NCBI GenBank assembly: GCA_011772595.1
Contig: WVZH01000175.1
Location: 5,264-10,623 of the forward strand
Direction of reading: 5' to 3'
Source: Anaerolineales bacterium
GTDB taxonomy: Bacteria > Chloroflexota > Anaerolineae > Anaerolineales > E44-bin32
DNA: 5,360 nucleotides
Shown here: positions 1-5,360 of the stretch, piece by piece
How the letters are laid out: the number at the start of each line of letters is the position of its first letter
How positions within the stretch are numbered: the first letter of the stretch is position 1
The notes under the pieces: model-generated
Databases searched by the model: none
What the model was told of the DNA's origin: nothing
The model's input: only the letters and a program-made list of their open reading frames with translations
Program-made: the position numbers and the translations under genes

Positions 1-66
1 TCACACTTGTGCTGTATGTGGGTCATAATATGTGGTATGACAGTTCGAACTTCTTGGGAGGCCTCG

Positions 67-1626
67 ATGCGGATGAGTCAACTTTTCGGTCGAACCTTGC
101 GCCAGGCGCCTTCAGATTTCGATGGGCTGACAGGGCTAGCTTTGCGAGCTGCGCTGGTCCGGTCCACAAGGGATCGGCTAGTCCTCCTGCCGTTAGGCGT
201 GCGGGTGGTCGAGAACATGGTCCATGGCTTAAGAATGGCTTTGGATGACGCCCAGCCTTTGGTTGTGCCACCTGGGGATTCGCTTGCCAGTTGGTTGGAT
301 CTGATTTCAGGTGAGGTCCAATCCTATCGACAGTTGCCCATTCGCCTTTATTCACGTCGTGCGATCCGGTTATCTTCTGCATCACTCGACCTATCCCGCC
401 CTCAATGGGCTGCTTCGATGCAATGGTTGCATGCGGTGGAAAATGAGGAAGAGAGTGACTCCCAGCAGAAAGAATGGCTCGCGAGAACCGGAGTGTGGCT
501 TCGTTCTTCGGGCCTAACCCCAAAGAAATTGGAATGGCAACCGGACAGCGTTGGGTGGGCGCATTATCAAGAATCTGGGCCAGAAGTGCTCCTGGTATGT
601 TCCTCTTGTGATTATGCGGCAAACCAGCAAGTTGCGCGATTCAGCCGTTCTAGCCTGACCACTGATACACTTGATGAACCAACCCGGATCGCCACCCCGG
701 GCGCTGATACCATCGAGGAACTGTCGAAATTCTTTAACGTTCCTGTATCGAAGACATTGAAAGCCGTATTCCTAACTACTCAAGACAGACGACTGGTCTT
801 CGTGATCTTGCGTGGAGACTTAGAGATCAGTATCCCCAAGCTCACGCATCTTCTGGGGAGTCAATCTCTGGACCTTGCCAGTGAAATTGAAATTCGTAAT
901 ACCGGTGCGGAACCAGGGTATGCAAGCCCAATTGGATTGGAAATAAGTTCTCGACCGGATCAAAATGGAGTATTGGTTGTTGGGGATGTATCCATCAAGT
1001 CCGGAACGAACTTTATTACTGGAGCTAATGAACATGGATTCCATCTCACAGGTGTCAATTATCCCCGCGATTTTGAAGTCACCCTTTTGGATGACGTGGC
1101 CCAGGCGCGCGAGGGCGATAAGTGTGTGCATTGTGAGGGTCATTTAGTACCTCAACGAGCGATTTTTCTTGGGGGTTGGCGGAGTATCAGGAACGCCTTC
1201 CGTTTTACCGACGTACACGGAGTTGGGCAGGTAGGAACCATCGGCTTGGGTAGCATGTATTTGGAGCCAATCATGGCGGCTGTGATCGATGTGTCCAGGT
1301 ATGAAGCAGGTATCGCATGGCCGGTAAGCTTGTCACCCTTCGAAGTTCATCTGGTTGATCTGCGCGCGCCTGAGGCAGCGGCTCAAGCTCTTGTGGCGTT
1401 GGAAAACGCAGGGCTCACAGTACTCTACGACGATCGAGAGGTCTCTTCGGGAGTGAAATTCGCAGACGCGGACCTGATCGGTTGTGCATTGCGGGTAACG
1501 GTCGGTAAACGTAGTTTAGAGCAAGGGGGTGCGGAGCTCTCCTGCAGGGCGGCTGACGAGCACAGCATCGTGCCTCTCGAGCGACTTGGAGAGGCTGCCA
1601 ATACTTTAAAAAGCTCAATTATGTAA
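67..1626 (+). CDS. Prolyl-tRNA synthetase paralogue with lost aminoacylation motifs, intact editing (YbaK-like) and anticodon-binding domains
   Basis: The 519-residue product is clearly derived from bacterial-type ProRS (usually about 560-580 aa). The start ATG at 67 gives the ProRS-like N-terminus MRMSQLFGRTLRQAP and has GGGAGG at 56-61, five bases upstream; the frame stays open further upstream, but that part is not ProRS-like. Residues 1-95 keep fragments of the class II core (LLPLGVRV, QSYRQLP), but the TxE loop (PTHEE) is missing and motif 2 (RDE...RxREF) is unrecognisable. Residues about 205-345 form the INS/YbaK-like editing domain: TPGADTIEEL, the KTLK lysine (K232, which I align with the E. 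coli ProRS editing lysine K279), GYASP (284-288) and GANEHGFH. Cys pairs CSSC (178-181) and CVHC (353-356) flank it and could bind zinc. Motif 3 (normally GIGVSR) reads GLGSMYL (393-399) and lacks its arginine. Residues 423-519 are a good anticodon-binding domain (SPFEVHLV, YDDR, GVKFADADLIG, VGKRSLEQGG). Inference: not a synthetase, but possibly a trans-editing or tRNA-Pro-binding factor. The alternative is a gene in early decay, though no stop or frameshift is present. Confidence 0.85.
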   Translation: MRMSQLFGRTLRQAPSDFDGLTGLALRAALVRSTRDRLVLLPLGVRVVENMVHGLRMALDDAQPLVVPPGDSLASWLDLISGEVQSYRQLPIRLYSRRAIRLSSASLDLSRPQWAASMQWLHAVENEEESDSQQKEWLARTGVWLRSSGLTPKKLEWQPDSVGWAHYQESGPEVLLVCSSCDYAANQQVARFSRSSLTTDTLDEPTRIATPGADTIEELSKFFNVPVSKTLKAVFLTTQDRRLVFVILRGDLEISIPKLTHLLGSQSLDLASEIEIRNTGAEPGYASPIGLEISSRPDQNGVLVVGDVSIKSGTNFITGANEHGFHLTGVNYPRDFEVTLLDDVAQAREGDKCVHCEGHLVPQRAIFLGGWRSIRNAFRFTDVHGVGQVGTIGLGSMYLEPIMAAVIDVSRYEAGIAWPVSLSPFEVHLVDLRAPEAAAQALVALENAGLTVLYDDREVSSGVKFADADLIGCALRVTVGKRSLEQGGAELSCRAADEHSIVPLERLGEAANTLKSSIM

Positions 1627-1633
1627 AGTAATC

Positions 1634-1663
1634 TTGACATCGGGCTCTTCCATATGCTATGCT
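1634..1663 (+). promoter_or_regulatory. Sigma-70-type promoter for the MBL-fold hydrolase gene
   Basis: A perfect -35 box TTGACA lies at 1634-1639, and a -10 box TATGCT (4 of 6 consensus bases) lies 18 bases downstream at 1658-1663. Transcription would begin near 1670, about 25 bases before the chosen ATG at 1696. This also argues against the in-frame ATG at 1654, which lies inside the promoter. The promoter sits just after the stop of the ProRS paralogue, so the hydrolase need not depend on readthrough. I see no terminator hairpin between the two genes. Confidence 0.6.
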
Positions 1664-1695
1664 TCCGAGCGCTGTTTTACAGTTCCGGAGGGAGC

Positions 1696-2529
1696 ATGGT
1701 TCGTGAACGAGTCGCTGACGATGTTTATCTATTCACCAGCGAACTCTACGCGCAGGTCAATGCTGGCGCAGTCGTGGGACCCGATTGGTCAGTGTTGATC
1801 GACACTCTGGCATACCCTGATGAAACCCAAGAAATTCAAGAGTTTATCGAAGGTCGGCTCCAAAGCCCGGTCCGCTATGTGATCAACACGCACTACCACG
1901 CCGATCACAGTCTTGGAAATTGTAGGTTTCCGCGTGCCATTATCGTTGGCCACGAGCGTTGTCGCCAATTGCTTAATACCAGAGGCCGCACCGCGTTAGA
2001 AACGGCTCAAAGGCAGAACCGGGAATTATTGGATGTCAATCTGGTCCTTCCGGACGTTGTTTTCGATGATGGTGGGATTAGTATACGGGTGGGGAAACGA
2101 ACTCTGCAGTTGATGCACCTCCCCGGTCACAGCGAGGATGGTATCGGTGTACTGATCGTAGAAGATCGTGTGCTCTTCGCAGGCGACATCATGATGCCGT
2201 TGCCGTACTTACTAGATGGTGACTACGATGTGATGGTCGAGACAATGAAGCGTATTCCAAAGATAAAACTGGAAAATCTCATTCAAGGACATGGTGAAGT
2301 AATCTTGAGGGGCGAGGTCCAGGCTGCTGTAAAAGATAATCTCAATTACCTTTCGACGATCAGGCGCCATGTCCACAAAGCTGGAAGACGACGAGATCCA
2401 GAGTCGTACCTCAGGACGATTGATGTGGAATCCTGTGGGAAGAGCAGAATACTGCTGAACGGCTTAGCTGAAGAACTTCACTTGCGCAACATGATGGCCC
2501 TGCTCCAGCACTGGTATGGGGAAAAGTGA
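1696..2529 (+). CDS. Metallo-beta-lactamase-fold metal-dependent hydrolase
   Basis: This is a 277-residue protein of the MBL superfamily. The dinuclear metal site is complete. HxHxDH is THYHADH (H66, H68, D70, H71). The third-motif histidine is in LPGHSEDG (H145). The bridging aspartate is in FAGD (D164), and the last histidine is in QGHG (H199). The N-terminal part (VYLFTSELYAQVNAGAVVG ... SVLIDT) is the usual first beta-sheet of the fold. The C-terminal 70 residues are helical and basic (RRHVHKAGRRRDPESY) and end in LHLRNMMALLQHWYGEK. There is no signal peptide, so it is probably cytoplasmic. The start at 1696 is chosen because GGAGG at 1687-1691 precedes it and the promoter covers the upstream ATG at 1654. 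The substrate cannot be read from the sequence: the superfamily includes lactamases, glyoxalase II, lactonases, nucleases and sulfur-metabolism enzymes. It lacks the extra beta-CASP motifs of RNase J-type nucleases, and its length suits a small-molecule or thioester hydrolase. Confidence 0.9.
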   Translation: MVRERVADDVYLFTSELYAQVNAGAVVGPDWSVLIDTLAYPDETQEIQEFIEGRLQSPVRYVINTHYHADHSLGNCRFPRAIIVGHERCRQLLNTRGRTALETAQRQNRELLDVNLVLPDVVFDDGGISIRVGKRTLQLMHLPGHSEDGIGVLIVEDRVLFAGDIMMPLPYLLDGDYDVMVETMKRIPKIKLENLIQGHGEVILRGEVQAAVKDNLNYLSTIRRHVHKAGRRRDPESYLRTIDVESCGKSRILLNGLAEELHLRNMMALLQHWYGEK

Positions 2530-2588
2530 TTCAAGCTCAAAGATTGTGGGCTTTGTTACCTTTCTCCTGACGGTCATAGGAACAATCG

Positions 2589-2990
2589 ATGGAAGAAATA
2601 ATCCTTGTATTTGACGGTGGAAGTCGTGGGAATCCGGGCCAAAGTTATGGTTCGTATCGAATCCAACATAAAGGCAAGAAGGCAATCGGACCTGTTCGCT
2701 TGAGATTGGGGCACGGTACGAATAACGAGGCAGAGTACCAGACTTTGATAGCCGGTTTGAAAGCTGTCTTAGAGTATTTGAACAGGGAAGTACTCGACTC
2801 CAGCAAAGTGCAAATAGAGGTTCGTGGCGATAGTAGGCTGGTGCTCAACCAGTTAAATCGAACATGGAAAGCCAAGGATGCTCGCATGCGTAGGTATCGA
2901 GATGAGGCCGAAGGACTGTTATCGTATTTTTCGGATCGACGACTCATCCACCAATCCCGAGCGCGCACGGTCGAGATCCTCGGTCATTGA
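2589..2990 (+). CDS. RNase HI-family protein (short, divergent C-terminus)
   Basis: This 133-residue protein has the RNase HI fold, whose members cut the RNA strand of RNA/DNA hybrids. Three core carboxylates are visible: D9 in FDGGSRGNPG, E49 in TNNEAEYQTL and D81 in RGDSRLVLNQL. The canonical fourth metal-site residue (the Asp of NxxADxLA near the C-terminus) is missing; instead the protein ends in HQSRARTVEILGH, with a terminal histidine. The length is slightly below typical bacterial RNase HI (about 150 aa). AGGAA at 2578-2582 is placed well for the ATG at 2589. The gene lies 59 bases after the MBL hydrolase stop with no terminator or promoter seen between, so the two are probably co-transcribed. 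I read the other frame past 2940 for a hidden canonical ending and found none, so the short end looks natural. The ribonuclease H-like fold assignment is firm; activity on hybrids is likely but inferred. A gene symbol (rnhA) is withheld because of the divergent end. Confidence 0.87.
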   Translation: MEEIILVFDGGSRGNPGQSYGSYRIQHKGKKAIGPVRLRLGHGTNNEAEYQTLIAGLKAVLEYLNREVLDSSKVQIEVRGDSRLVLNQLNRTWKAKDARMRRYRDEAEGLLSYFSDRRLIHQSRARTVEILGH

Positions 2991-3144
2991 CGAGTATACT
3001 CCTGGCTTCTGAAAGAAGGTCTTTCAAGGGCAAAAAACAGGCCCCCTCTCCCCCATCGGGGGAGAGGGAATGTTCGCGAGAAAATCGATCCAATAAATTC
3101 CCTGGTGTTTCGCGTGGTGCAAAACGAGGGTTTCACAGCCGTCA
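2991..3144. other. Non-coding stretch between RNase H gene and T-box promoter
   Basis: I see no convincing gene here. It opens with a 10-base palindrome GAGTATACTC (2992-3001), followed by a weak hairpin TGAAAG/CTTTCA (3010-3015 with 3021-3026), and then the strong GC-rich hairpin listed separately. The rest (3069-3144) shows no motif I can support. Together with the leader downstream, this makes 505 bases without a coding gene. Confidence 0.6.
3044..3068. repeat. GC-rich perfect inverted repeat (11-bp stem, 3-base loop)
   Basis: CCCTCTCCCCC (3044-3054) is perfectly complementary to GGGGGAGAGGG (3058-3068) around the loop ATC. It follows the RNase H stop by about 50 bases, so it may act as a transcript end or mRNA stabiliser. 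On the + strand no T-run follows it, so it is not a classic intrinsic terminator. On the - strand the stem is followed after a few bases by TGTTTTTTG, but no - strand gene is seen here to terminate. From memory, CCCTCTCCC-type hairpins are common as dispersed intergenic repeats in several phyla, including Chloroflexi. Copy number elsewhere cannot be judged from this window. Confidence 0.65.
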
Positions 3145-3173
3145 TTGACCACATAGTTTGCTTATGGCATAAT
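3145..3173 (+). promoter_or_regulatory. Sigma-70-type promoter of the alaX-ileS operon
   Basis: The -35 box TTGACC (3145-3150, 5 of 6) and the -10 box CATAAT (3168-3173, 5 of 6) are separated by the ideal 17 bases. Transcription should start near 3180, about 17 bases before Stem I of the T-box. That is the expected layout for a T-box leader. The pair is the best promoter match in the window. Confidence 0.75.
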
Positions 3174-3196
3174 TTTTCAAAATCTGTCATATCCAT

Positions 3197-3296
3197 CGGC
3201 GATGATGGAGACGAGTACACCCCTGTAGGGTTGAAAGCGAACCCGGGATAGTGAGAGCCGGGGCAGCCTGGCGGGTGGAAAATCCCTCCGGAGCTG
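3197..3296 (+). promoter_or_regulatory. T-box Stem I with kink-turn and specifier loop (ATC, Ile)
   Basis: The base stem CGGC (3197-3200) pairs with GCTG (3293-3296). Above it, GATGAT (3201-3206) faces GGA (3290-3292), the usual T-box kink-turn pair. GGAG (3207-3210) pairs with CTCC (3286-3289). The specifier loop follows, with ACGAGTA on the 5' side (3211-3217, containing the AGTA S-turn element) and GAAAATCC on the 3' side (3278-3285). The codon ATC at 3282-3284 reads isoleucine and would pair with a GAU anticodon. The loop is closed by CACCC (3218-3222) with GGGTG (3273-3277). The distal part (3223-3272) contains a local hairpin GGGTT/AACCC (3228-3232 with 3240-3244) and the GTGAGAG stretch expected near the tRNA-elbow-contacting module. 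I could not assign the distal part pair by pair. Confidence 0.8.
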
Positions 3297-3416
3297 CGAC
3301 CTGAACACGGGGTTCCCGCCATTAAGGAAGCCGGATTCGCTCATCGTTATCAAGAGCGCGGGTATAATCCTCTTCAAAGGACGTGCCCGTTTGAGTGCCC
3401 GTCATTGGCGGGAATC

Positions 3417-3454
3417 AGGGTGGTACCGCGGGAGAACAATCAACTCTCGTCCCT
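3417..3454 (+). promoter_or_regulatory. T-box antiterminator hairpin
   Basis: AGGG (3417-3420) pairs with CCCT (3451-3454). The bulge TGGTACC (3421-3427) holds the tRNA-end-binding bases. GCGGGAG (3428-3434) then pairs with CTCTCGT (3444-3450), including two G-U pairs. The 3' arm is the same segment that forms the 5' arm of the terminator, so the two hairpins exclude one another, as required for T-box switching. Confidence 0.88.
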
Positions 3455-3477
3455 GTCAGGGACGGGGGTTTTTATTT
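3444..3477 (+). terminator. Rho-independent terminator of the T-box switch
   Basis: CTCTCGTCCC (3444-3453) pairs with GGGACGGGGG (3459-3468), including two G-U pairs, around the loop TGTCA. The T-rich run TTTTTATTT follows at 3469-3477. It competes with the antiterminator for 3444-3453 and ends only four bases before the alaX ribosome binding site. Confidence 0.92.
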
Positions 3478-3495
3478 GGATGGGGAGGAAAAGCT

Positions 3496-4206
3496 GTGAC
3501 CGAACTACTATATCACCAAGATTCTTACCTTACGAAGTTCGAAGCCGATGTGACAATGGTTTCAGAGCACGGTGTGGCGTTGGATCGCACAGCTTTCTAT
3601 CCGGCTGGAGGAGGGCAACCGAGTGATCAAGGTGTACTTCGAATGGGAGATCAAACCTGGCGCGTATCGAATGTGCGGAGAAAAGACGGTCAGGTTTGGC
3701 ATAAGGTTGAAGAGGAACCTCCCGAGGTGAGTTCCAGGCTTGAGGGTGAGATCGACTGGAAGCGGCGATACCAGTTGATGCGCGTTCATACAGCTTTACA
3801 CATTCTTTGTGGTGTCATCTGGCGAGACTATGGCGCCAGCGTAACTGGAGGGAACATGGAGCCTTTGCGCGCAAGAATGGACTTCGAATTCGAAACCATG
3901 CGAAGAGAGCTCGTGGATGAGATCGAAGAGAAAATCAATCTGGAAGTCGCCGCCGCACGACCTGTGACCACCGCCATTCTGCCACGTGCAGAAGCGTTTG
4001 AGATCCCCGACCTAATTCGGACGAAAATCAACCTCCTTCCGGCGGCTATTAAAGAGGTTCGCGTGGTGGAAATCGAAGGATTGGATCTTCAGGCTGACGG
4101 TGGTACACACGTTGCCAATACGAAAGAAGTCGGTAGGATCCGGATTGTGGATTACAAGAGTAAAGGGGCGATCAACAAGCGTTTAGTCATTGCGCTGGAC
4201 GCATGA
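3496..4206 (+). CDS. alaX: Alanyl-tRNA editing protein (AlaX family), trans-editing hydrolase
   Basis: This 236-residue protein is homologous to the editing domain of AlaRS; the family hydrolyses Ser- or Gly-tRNA(Ala) in trans. The glycine-rich motif AFYPAGGGQPSDQG (residues 33-46) marks the longer AlaX type. The zinc motif HxxxH is HTALH (H98, H102). The second half of the site, usually CGGTHV, reads DGGTHVANT (D201, H205), so the Cys ligand is replaced by Asp. Residues 211-236 (EVGRIRIVDYKSKGAINKRLVI) are the normal editing-domain end. The start is GTG at 3496, preceded by GGGGAGGAAAA at 3482-3492. The frame is open upstream, but that part lies inside the T-box. The gene is first in a T-box-controlled operon with ileS, so its supply follows tRNA-Ile charging, not tRNA-Ala. 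Family assignment is firm; the exact mischarged substrate is inferred from the family. Confidence 0.93.
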   Translation: MTELLYHQDSYLTKFEADVTMVSEHGVALDRTAFYPAGGGQPSDQGVLRMGDQTWRVSNVRRKDGQVWHKVEEEPPEVSSRLEGEIDWKRRYQLMRVHTALHILCGVIWRDYGASVTGGNMEPLRARMDFEFETMRRELVDEIEEKINLEVAAARPVTTAILPRAEAFEIPDLIRTKINLLPAAIKEVRVVEIEGLDLQADGGTHVANTKEVGRIRIVDYKSKGAINKRLVIALDA

Positions 4207-4214
4207 GGTGGAAT

Positions 4215-5360
4215 ATGTTCAAACCCATACCCAGTCAGATCGACTTTGTTGCCCAAGAACACGAGATACTTAAATTCTGGGCTGAAGAGGAGATTTTTCA
4301 TAAGCTTCAAACCCTCCGACGTGAAGGACCACGCTGGTCCTTCATTGACGGACCTATAACAGCGAATAACCCAATGGGAGTGCATCACGGTTGGGGACGG
4401 ATGTACAAGGATCTATTCCACCGTTTTAAGAGCATGCAGGGACATCACACTCGTTACCAAAACGGATTTGATTGCCAGGGCTTGTGGGTGGAAGTGAATG
4501 TCGAGAGAGACATGGGATTCAAATCCAAGCGAGACATCGAGGAATATGGCTTGGATAAGTTTGTCATCCTGTGTAAGCAGCGTGTACTTAATTTCGCTGC
4601 CGTTCAGACCGAGCAAAGCATCCGCCTTGGGTATTGGATGGAATGGAACGATCCGGCAACTTTGCGAATGTTGAGCGAGAAGATGGGGAAGAATCCGATG
4701 CAAACTCTCACGCTCGAAGGTCCGCAAGGGTTAGTTGGCGGTAGCGTTGAATATCTCGTCGGTCACTTAGGTATGCCGGAACTCGGCGGATCATACTTCA
4801 CATTTTCTGATGAGAACAACTACACCATCTGGGCTGTGCTTAAATCTTGCCACGATCGAGGTTGGATTTATAAAGGCACCGATGTCATGCCCTGGTGTTG
4901 GCGCTGCGGAACCGGGCTCAGTCAACACGAGATCGTCACGGAGGGTTATCAGGAACTCACCCATCCAAGCATCACGTTACGTTTCCCATTGAAGGACCGC
5001 CCAGGTGAGAGCTTATTGATCTGGACGACAACACCATGGACATTGACCAGTAATGTCGCCGCGGCGGTGGGTTCAGACCTAATCTACGTGCGAGTCAGGC
5101 AGGGCGAGGAAGTTTTTTACCTCAGTCGCGGCACAGTTCACATGCTTGAGGGAGAGTATGAGATCGAAAAAGAGTTGCGCGGTGAGGAGATGGAAGGCTG
5201 GACCTATCACGGTCCGTTTGACGAACTCCCGGCACAGATTAATAGCGGGTCACCAGAAGCGCATCGTGTCATTCTGTGGGATGAAGTCGGGGAGGAGGAA
5301 GGAACTGGCATCGTGCATATTGCGCCAGGTTGCGGAGCGGAAGACTTTGTTCTCAGCAAG
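4215..5360 (+). CDS. ileS: Isoleucyl-tRNA synthetase, N-terminal 382 residues (runs off the window), GVHH signature
   Basis: This class I synthetase charges tRNA-Ile; the frame is open to the last base, so roughly 650 residues are probably missing. The start ATG at 4215 has GAGGTGG at 4205-4211 overlapping the alaX stop, suggesting translational coupling. The Rossmann core begins with FIDGPITANNPMGVHHGWGR (43-62); the HIGH box reads G55-V-H-H58 in place of HxGH. Then come FDCQGLWVEVNVER (85-98) and TEQSIRLGYWMEW (132-144). Residues about 148-195 look like an extra segment (ending VGHLGMPELGGSYFTFSDENN) before NNYTIW. The Cys pair CWRC (228-231) sits in VMPWCWRCGTGLSQHEIVTEGYQELTH, split here as residues 225-237 and 238-250. 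The CP1 editing domain shows the threonine-rich peptide WTTTPWTLTSN (270-280) and GTGIVHIAPGCGAEDF (363-378), whose D377 aligns with the E. coli editing aspartate. The KMSKS loop and C-terminal domain lie beyond the window. The Ile T-box supports the substrate assignment over Val or Leu. Confidence 0.96.
   Translation, partial: MFKPIPSQIDFVAQEHEILKFWAEEEIFHKLQTLRREGPRWSFIDGPITANNPMGVHHGWGRMYKDLFHRFKSMQGHHTRYQNGFDCQGLWVEVNVERDMGFKSKRDIEEYGLDKFVILCKQRVLNFAAVQTEQSIRLGYWMEWNDPATLRMLSEKMGKNPMQTLTLEGPQGLVGGSVEYLVGHLGMPELGGSYFTFSDENNYTIWAVLKSCHDRGWIYKGTDVMPWCWRCGTGLSQHEIVTEGYQELTHPSITLRFPLKDRPGESLLIWTTTPWTLTSNVAAAVGSDLIYVRVRQGEEVFYLSRGTVHMLEGEYEIEKELRGEEMEGWTYHGPFDELPAQINSGSPEAHRVILWDEVGEEEGTGIVHIAPGCGAEDFVLSK

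Larger units (their letters stand above)
3180..3477 (+). promoter_or_regulatory. T-box riboswitch, isoleucine-specific, transcription-terminating type
   Basis: This leader RNA senses whether tRNA-Ile is charged and controls alaX-ileS. The core T-box sequence AGGGTGGTACCGCG lies at 3417-3430. Its TGGT would pair with an uncharged tRNA end ACCA, which fits a discriminator base A as in tRNA-Ile. Stem I (3197-3296) carries the specifier ATC. Between Stem I and the antiterminator I can draw a hairpin at 3358-3390 (CGGG/CCCG and TCCT/AGGA) and a Stem III-like hairpin at 3398-3412 (CCCG/CGGG). Uncharged tRNA-Ile would stabilise the antiterminator and permit transcription; charged tRNA leads to termination at 3444-3477. 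The 5' end is set from the promoter. Mechanism and consensus are established for T-boxes; the fold is my manual pairing. Confidence 0.93.

Noticed and set aside
7..66. Upstream start of the ProRS paralogue and a possible promoter (TTGTGC, TATGTG) at the window edge
   Set aside because: The extra 20 residues do not resemble ProRS and the ATG at 67 has a good ribosome binding site. The promoter boxes match only about half of consensus, so no promoter is called.
23..622. 199-residue open frame on the - strand opposite the ProRS paralogue
   Set aside because: It is opposite a gene with clear homology, has no recognisable domain or ribosome binding site, and fits an antisense shadow of a GC-balanced coding region.
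2930..2990. Frameshift in the RNase H gene hiding a canonical C-terminus
   Set aside because: The other frame reads NPERARSRSS and not NxxADxLA, so shifting does not restore the motif.
3363..3368. TATAAT at 3363-3368 as a promoter -10 box
   Set aside because: It lies within the T-box leader hairpin 3358-3390 and has no adequate -35 box upstream at 16-18 bases.
2984..3377. Open frames of 112 and 66 residues on the - strand over the intergenic region
   Set aside because: They cover the hairpin, promoter and T-box, have no recognisable protein motifs, and are best explained as chance open frames in structured RNA sequence.
3391..3495. N-terminal extension of the AlaX frame back to TTG 3391
   Set aside because: This stretch is the T-box antiterminator/terminator region; the GTG at 3496 has a strong ribosome binding site and gives the normal AlaX N-terminus.

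Overview
The window looks like bacterial chromosome, most probably from the Chloroflexi (Anaerolineae-like). That is an inference from the style of the proteins: a ProRS-type N-terminus, an IleRS with an NNPMGVHH signature, and a T-box leader ending in AGGGTGGTACCGCG. It is not proven by any marker gene. All genes lie on the + strand. I see no mobile element, CRISPR array, tRNA or rRNA.

Left part (67-2990). The first gene is a 519-residue paralogue of bacterial prolyl-tRNA synthetase. The YbaK-like editing domain and the anticodon-binding domain are well preserved, but the aminoacylation core is shortened and its signature motifs are lost. A sigma-70-type promoter follows, driving a metallo-beta-lactamase-fold hydrolase (277 aa) and, 59 bases downstream, a short RNase HI-family protein (133 aa).

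Middle (2991-3495). This 505-base stretch has no gene. It holds a strong 11-bp GC-rich hairpin, then a good promoter, then a T-box riboswitch. Stem I of the T-box can be folded by eye with specifier codon ATC (Ile), and mutually exclusive antiterminator and terminator hairpins end just before the ribosome binding site.

Right part (3496-5360). The T-box controls alaX, a free-standing Ala-tRNA editing hydrolase, and ileS, isoleucyl-tRNA synthetase. They are 8 bases apart, and the ileS ribosome binding site overlaps the alaX stop. ileS runs off the window. Its class I HIGH motif reads GVHH, the swapped form associated with mupirocin hyper-resistance in IleRS2 enzymes.

Taken together, three of the five genes concern tRNA charging or proofreading. 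The most unusual object is the ProRS paralogue: it looks like an editing or tRNA-binding protein derived from a synthetase, not a working synthetase.
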